A stretch of 64,000 nt of DNA from contig ONMR01000011.1 in the NCBI GenBank assembly GCA_900318995.1, positions 124,001 to 188,000 of the forward strand, read 5' to 3'. Every line of letters starts with the position of its first letter. The stretch's first letter is position 1. This DNA comes from an uncultured Prevotellaceae bacterium. Lineage in GTDB: Bacteria > Bacteroidota > Bacteroidia > Bacteroidales > Bacteroidaceae. Of this stretch, positions 35,136 through 42,985 are shown one piece after another. The notes under the pieces are model-generated. The model worked only from the letters and a program-made list of their open reading frames with translations. It did not search any database and had not been told where the DNA came from. Position numbers and translations under genes: made by a program.

Positions 35136-36431
35136 AATACTATTTACCTTTCCGGCAAAGAGGATTGTGCCGGTACTGGTTTCCCTTATCACATACAAGA
35201 AGGGCTTGTTCACTTTAACGACAAGAGGTGTGGGCGGCTCGTAATCTTCGCCTGAGCTCACGACCATTCCTGCATATGTTACGGCTGCGGCTTCGGTTCC
35301 CGACTCAGTTACCTTTATGACAGACTGCTGTTTTATAAGATTGACATAGATATCAATCGGAGTCATACGGCCAAAATCAGCGTTTTGTGAGTCAAATATC
35401 TGTGATATACCAATAGATGAAAGAGTCTGGCGTGCATCAAGTGAATACTCTGCTTCAAACCTAGGCAATGACAATGATATCAATGTGCTTCTGAGATTTT
35501 TCACAATACCATCCATATTGCCTATTACAGAACGGGCGCAATCTATTACTGTTTGATCCTGCTCCGGAATTGCCACAAACATGCTGTACGCCCTGTTGCC
35601 ATACGGAAGTTCCACAATCTGATAACTGTCATTCTTAAGATAACGGTAATTGTTGGTCTGTTCCATGAATTTAACCTTCCGGTTATTACCTTCAGAATCC
35701 GTAAAATCACCATCAACTGTCTGATTAGTTGAGAACATGCTCTCCCACTGGCCTTTGAAGTAAAGTGCATCGGCCAACAGCATCACCCAATCTTTATTTA
35801 TCTCAGTATCCAGACGTTCAATTAGGCCCTCGGTACTTCTCTTGCACCAGTCATTGATTACCTTAGAGGCAGTATCCGATGCAAAATCAATATTTGAGAT
35901 ATCGGCTTGCAAGAAACGCCTGTTTATGGCAACAAAGTTGTCTAACACGGGAAAACCCGCCTGTACCCAAACAGAATTGGCAGTTTTAAATGTGGTGGAG
36001 TTGTCAACATCGGCCAACTGAGCACAAAGGTTTCCCATGAATGCCGCCAGAGAGTCTGGACTGAATCTGTCGCAGTTCAGCGCATTCATCAATTCCTCCA
36101 GAGTGGAATTATCAGCACCATTGACCAGCATACTGAGCAGTATATTCATTCCTAACGGAGAAATCACCACATTTTTATTGGACGATGCAAGCGCTGTCGT
36201 AGCATACTCAACGTCAAATGCCTTGACAGACTCGATAATTTCGGCTTCAAGAGATGTAAGCCCTATATCAGTTCTTTGCTTTGGAACTATAAAAACATAA
36301 CTTGAATCTTTACCATTTGATTCACTGCCATTCAGACTGCTTTGCTTGTTGTTCTCATTAGTTATTTTTGACTCATTCGAACATGAGATCACCAGCAATA
36401 GTCCAATAATAAAACAAAATAAATTCTTCAT
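35130..36431 (-). CDS. Serpin family lipoprotein (probable protease inhibitor)
   Basis: 433 residues. Lipoprotein signal (FCFIIGLLLVISC). After a linker of about 45 residues rich in Asn and Ser comes a full serpin fold: NVVISPLGMNILLSML, TANSVWVQ, LLADALYFKGQWE, LPRFEAEYSLD and the C-terminal VNKPFLYVIRE with TILFAGKV. The hinge of the reactive loop reads ESGTEAAAVT, with the small residues needed for loop insertion, so an inhibitory serpin is likely. Counting from the hinge puts P1-P1' near the SS of GMVVSSGED; the target protease is not identified. Tethered in the envelope, it could protect against host or own proteases. The ATG at 36431 gives the signal peptide. Confidence 0.9.
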   Translation of the reverse strand: MKNLFCFIIGLLLVISCSNESKITNENNKQSSLNGSESNGKDSSYVFIVPKQRTDIGLTSLEAEIIESVKAFDVEYATTALASSNKNVVISPLGMNILLSMLVNGADNSTLEELMNALNCDRFSPDSLAAFMGNLCAQLADVDNSTTFKTANSVWVQAGFPVLDNFVAINRRFLQADISNIDFASDTASKVINDWCKRSTEGLIERLDTEINKDWVMLLADALYFKGQWESMFSTNQTVDGDFTDSEGNNRKVKFMEQTNNYRYLKNDSYQIVELPYGNRAYSMFVAIPEQDQTVIDCARSVIGNMDGIVKNLRSTLISLSLPRFEAEYSLDARQTLSSIGISQIFDSQNADFGRMTPIDIYVNLIKQQSVIKVTESGTEAAAVTYAGMVVSSGEDYEPPTPLVVKVNKPFLYVIRETSTGTILFAGKVNSIQ

Positions 36432-36491
36432 ATTGCAAAAAATGGAAATGATGCTCAAATATATTAAAAAAAATGGGAATTGAGGTTACCT

Positions 36492-36674
36492 TTAATGATC
36501 AATTGCTGTATTTGAACAACCCGCTAGCCCATTGTGATACAGTGACCCTTCTGGGTATCTTTGCCCCCAAGCTACAAGTATTTTTGGCCCTCTTGACTGA
36601 ATTATTGTAGTGTCTATAGGTTCTAATGCGGGAACAATAACACCACGCAACACATATTCCTTGGCTCTTTCCAT
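36492..36674 (-). CDS. Doubtful small open frame in a decayed region
   Basis: 60 codons from ATG at 36674, 4 nt after the stop of the fragment at 36679-36765. The peptide (MERAKEYVLRGVIVPALEP onwards) has no recognised domain, signal peptide or membrane helix. It lies in an AT-rich stretch among gene remnants, so it may be a remnant itself or chance. I list it because the region 36459-36880 holds no other intact gene. Confidence 0.2.
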   Translation of the reverse strand: MERAKEYVLRGVIVPALEPIDTTIIQSRGPKILVAWGQRYPEGSLYHNGLAGCSNTAIDH

Positions 36675-36678
36675 AATA

Positions 36679-36765
36679 CTACTCTATCTCAAATTGTCCA
36701 TACCACCAATCTCCCATGGCGTAAATATACAATGTGTAGTAGCCCGGAAGCAAAGTATTTGGTTT
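36679..36765 (-). pseudogene. Gene fragment resembling the C-terminal strands of a DUF3244-like secreted protein
   Basis: A 28-codon open stretch between stops on the minus strand. It encodes GYYTLYIYAMGDWWYGQF followed by EIE and TAG. The pattern of two amphipathic strands, a turn and a terminal strand resembles the end of small Bacteroidales beta-sandwich proteins (DUF3244-like) or CTD-like domains. No upstream part remains in frame. Assignment to DUF3244 is a guess from the strand pattern. Confidence 0.35.
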
Positions 36766-36804
36766 TTAGCAAAGAAATGCCAAAACCAATAAATACACAA
36801 ATAA

Positions 36805-36834
36805 AATGTGCTGAAATGTGCTGAAAAGTGCTGA
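36805..36834. repeat. Three-copy 10-bp tandem repeat
   Basis: AATGTGCTGA, AATGTGCTGA, AAAGTGCTGA in direct tandem, followed by a partial AT-rich unit. It lies in the gene-poor stretch 36766-36880, downstream of the regulator remnant. Confidence 0.7.
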
Positions 36835-36880
36835 AAAATAAAAATAATGTAAAAACATGTTTCAAAATGCAAATGAAGTG

Positions 36881-37206
36881 CTATTTTATAAATCCTTTTA
36901 CAGATTCACAAATGCTTTTTGGTATTTTCTTTTTTAGTCTTGATCTTACGCTTGATATATTAGAATAGCTCTTGTTTAACAGAAGTGTGGTATCCTTGAT
37001 GTCAAGTTCCCAATAACAGCATACCAGGCGCGGTCTCTGCGGGATGTTGGCATCGGCATAGCAGAGAGTATTGAATCGGCCGCCTTAACATCGGTCTCCA
37101 TCAATTGCTCCACCTCAGTTAGTCTGCTATCACCGCATCCAATTAAAGATACTAACGCAACCAGCATTAATATAGGTGAACATACTTTTGCCCAAATCGT
37201 TTTCAT
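36881..37206 (-). pseudogene. Internally deleted TPR/HTH regulator (both ends remain)
   Basis: The N-terminal part, from ATG at 37206, is a lipoprotein-like signal (LMLVALVSLIGCGDS) followed by VKAADSILSAMPMPTSRRDRAWYAV, the opening of large Bacteroidales TPR regulators as I recall them. That frame goes astray near 37015 and stops at 36976. In a second frame, 36881 to about 37015 encodes DIKDTTLLLNKSYSNISSVR, then SRLKKKIPKSICESVKGF and a stop: the C-terminal helix-turn-helix end of the same kind of protein. The several hundred codons normally between are gone, with a frame change at the junction. It is not functional. A class B REP-like palindrome lies 46 nt upstream. Confidence 0.65.
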
Positions 37207-37252
37207 TAATGAAACTATTCTTTTGAGATCGTCGCCAAATATAGTAAAAATG

Positions 37253-37304
37253 TGACACAGTAGGGACGGTTGACTTCGTCGAACTAAACCTTCCTTCTGT
37301 GTCA
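37253..37304. repeat. REP-like palindrome, class B, touching the rodA stop
   Basis: TGACACAGTAGGGACGGTT on the left is an imperfect inverse of the right arm ending AACCTTCCTTCTGTGTCA, with a central TTCGTCGAA. Outer ends pair perfectly over 8 bp (TGACACAG/CTGTGTCA). It shares TAGGGrCGGTT and CCTTCTGTGT with the element at 17269-17297. The rodA stop (TGA of TGACACAG on the minus strand, 37302-37304) is its end. Confidence 0.75.
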
Positions 37305-38759
37305 GTAACTGGTGGTGCGCTCGCAGTCGATGCGGAGGAAGACGGCCAGGAGGATGGTGAAGCCCCAGAGGGAGGAGCCACCGTAGCTGAAGAACGGCAG
37401 AGGGATACCTATTACGGGTGTGATGCCCAGTACCATTCCTATATTTATAAATAGGTGGAAAAACAGGATACAGACTACTGAATATCCATAAACCCTGCCG
37501 AATACTGATGACTGCCGCTCCGCCAGGAAGATGAGCCTCAATAGCAGGCCAAGGTAGAGCATAAGGACAAACACAGAACCTTTGAACCCCTGTTCCTCAC
37601 CTACCGTACAGAAAATAAAGTCGGTATCCTGCTCGGGCACATACTTGAGTTTGGTCTGGGTTCCTTTCATGAATCCCTTTCCGGTCAGGCCACCGGAGCC
37701 GATGGCAATCAAAGACTGGTTCACGTTATAGCCGGCTCCCTTGGGATCATCCTCCAGTCCCAATATGACATTGATTCGGGTGCGCTGATGAGGCTGGAGA
37801 ATGTTATTGAAAGCATAATCGACTGATAAAAGATAACAGACTGAACCCAGTGCAAAAAATGCCACCAGAATATATTGTCTGGCCATATCCTTCAATGCCC
37901 TGAATATGATGTAGGCGCATGTCAAGGCTATCAGGACTGCCTGCAACCATGTTACCTTGAAAGGTATGATGGAGAGCGAAAAAGCCAGTCCTACAAGCAT
38001 TCCGCCTGTTCCGACACCAAGCACAGTAAGGGTCAGTTTACGGTCACGGGACATGAACCATAGAATCAGGGATTCCAATAACTGGATTATTGTAAGAACC
38101 AGCCATGTGCCTACCTTGAAAGGCTGTTCACCAAAACTTACCGGACTGAACTTTATTTCAAGGATAAAGAACAATATGGCGCAAAATCCCACCAAAAGCA
38201 CACTGCCTGTCATTCCCTCGCGATACATTACAAGCAGAAATGCCATATATACCAAAGCGGAACCTGTCTCGTTCTGGCAGATAATCAGCATCATCGGAAT
38301 AATAAAAATCAATGATGCCTTGAGCAGGTCTGTAGCTGCCGAAGGGTTAAAGTCATACCTGTCAACAAACTTGGCAAGAGCCAAAGCAGTGGCAAATTTG
38401 GCGAACTCTGCTGGCTGAAGGCTGACAGGCCCCATATGAATCCATGAACGCGAACCCTTTGTATCGGTAGCAATGAATATTGTTACAATCAGTGACAGCA
38501 GAAGTATGATATAGATGATATACGCATAAGTATTATAGAAGGTTTGGGTAATGAACAGCATTACGGCACCCAATGCAAAAGCACACAGGATCCATATCAT
38601 CTGTTTACCGGGACGAGTGGCAAAAGAGAAGAAGTCATGGTTCTCAAGAGCTGCGCTTGCTCCGCAGATACTGAACCAGCCACACACCATAATGGCTACT
38701 ACCAACAGCACGGTCAGCCAGTCAAGCCTTGAGAATATATCAACGTTCCTCTTCTCCAT
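37302..38759 (-). CDS. rodA: Rod-shape protein RodA (SEDS peptidoglycan polymerase)
   Basis: 485 residues, polytopic membrane protein. SEDS landmarks: GSRSWIHMGPVSLQPAEFAK, QNETGSALVY, a long central insertion, AIGSGGLTGKGF, FIFCTVGEEQGF and the C-terminal GIPLPFFSYGGSSLW. It polymerises glycan strands during side-wall growth, paired with the transpeptidase from mrdA. The ATG at 38759 overlaps the mrdA stop region by 20 nt; a TTG two codons upstream is less likely. The central insertion (about residues 190-300) is larger than in E. coli, as is usual in Bacteroidales. Last gene of the mre operon. Confidence 0.95.
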   Translation of the reverse strand: MEKRNVDIFSRLDWLTVLLVVAIMVCGWFSICGASAALENHDFFSFATRPGKQMIWILCAFALGAVMLFITQTFYNTYAYIIYIILLLSLIVTIFIATDTKGSRSWIHMGPVSLQPAEFAKFATALALAKFVDRYDFNPSAATDLLKASLIFIIPMMLIICQNETGSALVYMAFLLVMYREGMTGSVLLVGFCAILFFILEIKFSPVSFGEQPFKVGTWLVLTIIQLLESLILWFMSRDRKLTLTVLGVGTGGMLVGLAFSLSIIPFKVTWLQAVLIALTCAYIIFRALKDMARQYILVAFFALGSVCYLLSVDYAFNNILQPHQRTRINVILGLEDDPKGAGYNVNQSLIAIGSGGLTGKGFMKGTQTKLKYVPEQDTDFIFCTVGEEQGFKGSVFVLMLYLGLLLRLIFLAERQSSVFGRVYGYSVVCILFFHLFINIGMVLGITPVIGIPLPFFSYGGSSLWGFTILLAVFLRIDCERTTSY

Positions 38760-40584
38760 AGTCAATCACACGATTTGAATAGTCTTCAACTTTACGCTTG
38801 CTTGCTTCGGAAAGGCCGCCGGTAATATATTGCTCCATCATCAGCGCGCCGATAGGTACTCCATACACAGCGCCGAAACCTCCGTTCTCAACATAAACGG
38901 CTATGGCTATCTGTGGATCATCCATCGGGGCAAATCCCATAAATACGGAGTGGTCTACACCCCTGTTCTGTGCTGTTCCTGTCTTACCGCAAACCAGATA
39001 GTTACTGTTGTTGGCCGAACGGCAGGTTCCGTCAATCACAGACTGGCGCATGCCCTTGACCACTATCTCATAATTCTCCTTATCAACATTGACATAGTGT
39101 TTTGTGTAAGCCGAATCGGGAATCTCTCCACCTTCGACGGACCTGACGACATGGGGCGTGATATAATAACCTCGGTTAGCTATAGTAGCGCCAAGATTGG
39201 CTATCTGCAACGGAGTGAGTGTCACCTCTCCCTGACCTATGGCATTGCTAATGGTTGTCAGACCATTCCAGGACCTGTTATAGTGGCGGTCATAATAATC
39301 TGAATTGGGAATCATGCCTCGGGCCTCACCAGGCAGGTCAACGCCCAGGGTATAACCGAATCCCATATCGACCATATAATCTTTCCAGACTGTGAGCGCC
39401 TTTTGCGGCGTTTCATATTTGGCTGCCCCTATCATATAGTAATAACCCCAGCAGAAATATCCGTTACATGATGTGGCTATTGCAAAGTTTAGAGACAGCG
39501 GAGATGAATGATCATGGCAACCAACCTTAAGCCCTCTGAACATAAAACCGCCATGACACGGATACTGGGTCTTGGTATCAATTATACCCTCCTGAAGCAA
39601 TGTCAGAGCCTGCGATGTCTTGAAGGTGGAACCCGGAGGATAGGTTCCTTGGATAGTCCGGTTGAGCAGAGGCTTGTCACTGCGTGCTGCAAGTTCCTGA
39701 TAGTTCTCACCCCGGCGTCTTCCCGAAAGCTCTGAAGGATTGAATGACGGAGCCGATACCATACAGAGTATCTCGCCGGTCTTGGGCTCAATTGCCACTA
39801 TGCTGCCTATCTTGTTTTGCATCAGTTTCTCGCCAAGCATCTGAAGTTCAATATCAAGACCCAGTCTGAGATTATGTCCTGGAACAGCCTCTATATCATA
39901 CTCTCCGTCATAATAACTTCCCTGGATACGGCCATATGCATCTTTTAGCAGGATCTCGGTACCCTTCTCTCCGCGCAGTTGCGTTTCATAGTATTTTTCA
40001 ACGCCCTGCTTGCCAATCACATCACCTTGGGTATACCAGCTGTCATTGTCTATCTCACTTTTGGATACCTCACCCAGGTCTCCCAACAGGTGGGCAGCAG
40101 CCTCATAACTGTACTTGCGCTGTTGACGTTGTGTTATGCTGAAACCGTTGAAACGGTACATGTTCTCCCTGAAGTCCGCCACCTCACTCACTGACATCTG
40201 CGCCAGAAATACCTGCTCTGTATATGGTGAATAGCCGGGATTCTTCCGGCGGTTCCTGATATCGGCCATCCTGCTGTCAAAGAAATCCTTTGTTATATCC
40301 AGTGACCTGCAGAACGACAATGTATCCAGATCCTTGACGTTACGCATAACCACCATCACATCGAACGATGGCTGGTTACTAACTATCATGCGGTCATTGC
40401 GGTCATAGATAACGCCGCGCGTAGGATATACCGTTCGGTAATAAAGAGCATTGTTATCGGCCGAATTACGGTATCTGGTGTCAAGTATCTGAATCTGGAA
40501 CAGGCGTATCACATATATCAGCACGACGGATATTACCATTATGCCGATTACTATCTTCCTGTTGTCAAACCTGCGGCTTTTCAA
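38740..40584 (-). CDS. mrdA: Penicillin-binding protein 2 (transpeptidase of the elongasome)
   Basis: 614 residues. N-terminal anchor (IVIGIMVISVVLIYVIRLF), PBP dimerisation region, then the transpeptidase domain with SxxK in PPGSTFKTSQ near residue 318, SxN as SCN in ATSCNGYF, and KTG in CGKTGTAQNRG. Periplasmic catalytic domain cross-links peptidoglycan and works with RodA. Starts 4 nt after mreD ends. Length and motif spacing are normal. Confidence 0.96.
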   Translation of the reverse strand: MKSRRFDNRKIVIGIMVISVVLIYVIRLFQIQILDTRYRNSADNNALYYRTVYPTRGVIYDRNDRMIVSNQPSFDVMVVMRNVKDLDTLSFCRSLDITKDFFDSRMADIRNRRKNPGYSPYTEQVFLAQMSVSEVADFRENMYRFNGFSITQRQQRKYSYEAAAHLLGDLGEVSKSEIDNDSWYTQGDVIGKQGVEKYYETQLRGEKGTEILLKDAYGRIQGSYYDGEYDIEAVPGHNLRLGLDIELQMLGEKLMQNKIGSIVAIEPKTGEILCMVSAPSFNPSELSGRRRGENYQELAARSDKPLLNRTIQGTYPPGSTFKTSQALTLLQEGIIDTKTQYPCHGGFMFRGLKVGCHDHSSPLSLNFAIATSCNGYFCWGYYYMIGAAKYETPQKALTVWKDYMVDMGFGYTLGVDLPGEARGMIPNSDYYDRHYNRSWNGLTTISNAIGQGEVTLTPLQIANLGATIANRGYYITPHVVRSVEGGEIPDSAYTKHYVNVDKENYEIVVKGMRQSVIDGTCRSANNSNYLVCGKTGTAQNRGVDHSVFMGFAPMDDPQIAIAVYVENGGFGAVYGVPIGALMMEQYITGGLSEASKRKVEDYSNRVIDYGEEER

Positions 40585-40588
40585 CGTC

Positions 40589-41110
40589 TTAAGAGCGTTT
40601 TGAACCCGTATTTGAGAATGAATGCTCAGCTACGGTCATAAGGATGAATGTCATCACTACGCTGAATACCACCTTCAGGACAAGGACAGTCCAATCACCA
40701 AGCGGAATACTGCGTAAAATGAAATAGACTGTATGATGTATTGTCGCCATAAGCAGAAGATATCCGGCAAAAGGACGTCCGCCCATGGAATCAGAACCAG
40801 GCACAAGCACATCATGACGGTCCATAGATACGAACAGCTTTACAAGGCCAGGCTGGAACATGGCCAACAGCGTTGCCGAAGCTGAATTGAGTCCGGGCGT
40901 GCCGGAAAACACGTCAATGACCAGACCCAGAAAGAAAGCCCACAGCAATATGCCTGAACGAGACATTGAACTGTCAAAACGGGCTATCATCCAGATATAG
41001 AAAAGCGGTGTGGCATAACCGAAAAGAGCTATCCTGTTGAAGAAGAAAATCTGGAGTGCGGCCAGCAGAACCAGCGTCATAAGCCTGCGTATGAATGAAA
41101 CCGTACCCAT
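40589..41110 (-). CDS. mreD: Rod-shape-determining protein MreD
   Basis: 173 residues with about five hydrophobic helices (LMTLVLLAALQIFFFN, LLWAFFLGLVIDVFSG, GYLLLMATIHHTVYFIL, VLVLKVVFSVVMTFILM). The FFLGLVIDVFSGTPGLN motif is typical of MreD. An inner-membrane elongasome component. It starts 2 nt after mreC stops and sits in the conserved order mreB-mreC-mreD-mrdA-rodA, which supports the call despite weak sequence conservation. Confidence 0.9.
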   Translation of the reverse strand: MGTVSFIRRLMTLVLLAALQIFFFNRIALFGYATPLFYIWMIARFDSSMSRSGILLWAFFLGLVIDVFSGTPGLNSASATLLAMFQPGLVKLFVSMDRHDVLVPGSDSMGGRPFAGYLLLMATIHHTVYFILRSIPLGDWTVLVLKVVFSVVMTFILMTVAEHSFSNTGSKRS

Positions 41111-41112
41111 AA

Positions 41113-41925
41113 TTAATCCTTGACCTGCTTGAACAATTCATCTATCTCGGCATCACGTGTCCGTGAGTGGATATACACCCATCTCAGATCGGACATGTCA
41201 ACAGCCAGGTTCACATTGACCCTGAGGGTATAGCCGTTCTTCATATGTTCCACCTTAGCAACCGTTCCTACCGGAATGTTTTCAGGAAAGACGGATGTAA
41301 ACCCGGTAGTGACTATCGTATCGCCTATATCGACCGAAGAATGATAAGGCATATCCTTAATCTGAGCCATATAGGGATCACCGCCATTCCACTCCAGGAA
41401 ACCAAAACTGTCACTACCTTTTACCTTGCAGCTGATACTTGTACTGCCATTCAGAACCGGCAGGATGACAGAGTATTTCCTGCCCGCCGCCATGACTATA
41501 CCAACCACTCCGTCAGATGAGTAAACGCCCATGCCTTGAGCAATACCATGGTTTCTGCCCTTGTCAATAGTGATGTAATTGTCATCCTTACGGACCGAAT
41601 TGTCTATCACCCGCGCCACAACCACGCCGTCCGATGACATGGATCTTTCGGTCGCTGAATCCAGGCTGTCTGAAAGGTCATACAGCAATGAACGCAAGCG
41701 GGCATTCTCCCGGACCAGGGTTGCATTCTCCTTGCGGAGGCCAAAATACTGCTCCACGCCGGTTCGCCACTCATACAGAGTGCCGGACAATGAATTGGCC
41801 GAAGTCAAATACGCCTCTTTCTGACGGTCATTGAAACCGAACAGAAGTATCAGCGATAACGTCTCCAGCAGAACAAACAGGAAAACGTAGCTGTGCCTTA
41901 CTATGAAATCAAGTAACGAACGCAC
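41113..41925 (-). CDS. mreC: Rod-shape-determining protein MreC
   Basis: 270 residues. One N-terminal transmembrane helix (VFLFVLLETLSLILLFGF), a coiled-coil at about residues 55-85 (YFGLRKENATLVRENARLR), then the periplasmic beta domain with GIAQGMGVYSSDGVVGIV and GDTIVTTGFTSVFPENIPVG, which are MreC hallmarks. It links MreB to PBP2 and RodA in the periplasm. 12 nt after mreB. Confidence 0.95.
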   Translation of the reverse strand: MRSLLDFIVRHSYVFLFVLLETLSLILLFGFNDRQKEAYLTSANSLSGTLYEWRTGVEQYFGLRKENATLVRENARLRSLLYDLSDSLDSATERSMSSDGVVVARVIDNSVRKDDNYITIDKGRNHGIAQGMGVYSSDGVVGIVMAAGRKYSVILPVLNGSTSISCKVKGSDSFGFLEWNGGDPYMAQIKDMPYHSSVDIGDTIVTTGFTSVFPENIPVGTVAKVEHMKNGYTLRVNVNLAVDMSDLRWVYIHSRTRDAEIDELFKQVKD

Positions 41926-41937
41926 AGCCTATTCGGG

Positions 41938-42960
41938 TTATCTCATCAGGAATGAGAAACGGTCAACATTCTTAAGTGCCACGCCTGTCCCCTTGGCTAC
42001 GCTGAGCAGAGGCTCACTGGCCACATGGAACTCAATTCCGATCTTATCGGCCAGACGCTTGCTTATGCCACGGAGCATTGATCCTCCACCTGACAGATAA
42101 ACTCCGTTCTTGAGGATATCGGCATACAATTCAGGTGGTGTATTCTCAAGAGCATTCAGCACTGCCGACTCGATCTTGGCTATAGAACGGTCAAGACAGT
42201 GAGCAATCTCCTGATAGCAAACGGGGATTGACATAGGCAGCGCGGTAATCTTGTTGGGGCCGTTAACGATATAGTCCTCGGGTGCCTCATCGCCAAGTTC
42301 GGTCAGTGCTGCACCTACGTTGATCTTGATACGCTCAGCCATACGCTCACTGACCTTTACATTGTGCTGACGTCCCATGTACTCCTGGATATCGGCAGTA
42401 AAATCATCACCGGCCACCTTTACGGAGTTATTGGATACCAGACCTCCCAGAGAGATGACGGCAATCTCAGTGGTACCGCCGCCTATATCGACAATCATGT
42501 TGCCCTCGGGTGCCAACACATCAATGCCAATACCTATTGCTGCAGCCATAGGCTCAAAAAGCATATAGACCTCACGGCCTCCGGCATGTTCGGCACTGTC
42601 ACGTACGGCACGGAGCTCCACCTCGGTACTGCCCGACGGGACACCTATCACCATCTTGAGCGAAGGTGAGAAGAGACGGCGTCCGGTATCAACCATGCCT
42701 ATCAGACCGCGCATCATCTGCTCGCAGGCATCGAAATCGGCAATCACGCCGTTTCTCAAAGGACGGACCACGCGGATATCCTTGTTGGTCTTCTCATACA
42801 TCATCTTGGCCTGGTTGCCCACTGCCACCATCTTGTCAGTGCGGTTGTCCAGGGCAACGATCGAAGGCTCGTTAACTACAATCTTGTCATTGTGCATAAT
42901 GATGGTATTGGCAGTGCCAAGATCCATCGATAATTCCTGTGTTAGTGAAAAAAGGCCCAC
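41938..42960 (-). CDS. mreB: Actin-like rod-shape protein MreB
   Basis: 340 residues. Actin-ATPase signatures: SMDLGTANTIIM (phosphate 1), MIVDIGGGTTEIAVISLGG (phosphate 2), and GVYLSGGGSMLRGI (adenosine). Filaments under the inner membrane guide cell-wall synthesis. It begins 25 nt after purH and is followed by mreC, so the shape genes share a transcript with a purine gene. Confidence 0.98.
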   Translation of the reverse strand: MGLFSLTQELSMDLGTANTIIMHNDKIVVNEPSIVALDNRTDKMVAVGNQAKMMYEKTNKDIRVVRPLRNGVIADFDACEQMMRGLIGMVDTGRRLFSPSLKMVIGVPSGSTEVELRAVRDSAEHAGGREVYMLFEPMAAAIGIGIDVLAPEGNMIVDIGGGTTEIAVISLGGLVSNNSVKVAGDDFTADIQEYMGRQHNVKVSERMAERIKINVGAALTELGDEAPEDYIVNGPNKITALPMSIPVCYQEIAHCLDRSIAKIESAVLNALENTPPELYADILKNGVYLSGGGSMLRGISKRLADKIGIEFHVASEPLLSVAKGTGVALKNVDRFSFLMR

Positions 42961-42985
42961 TATTGTATGTGTTATGCGTTAATAA

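Noticed and set aside
37130-37381. 83-codon frame overlapping the rodA end
   Set aside because: It crosses the REP-like palindrome and rodA in another frame and has Ser/Pro-rich shadow composition.
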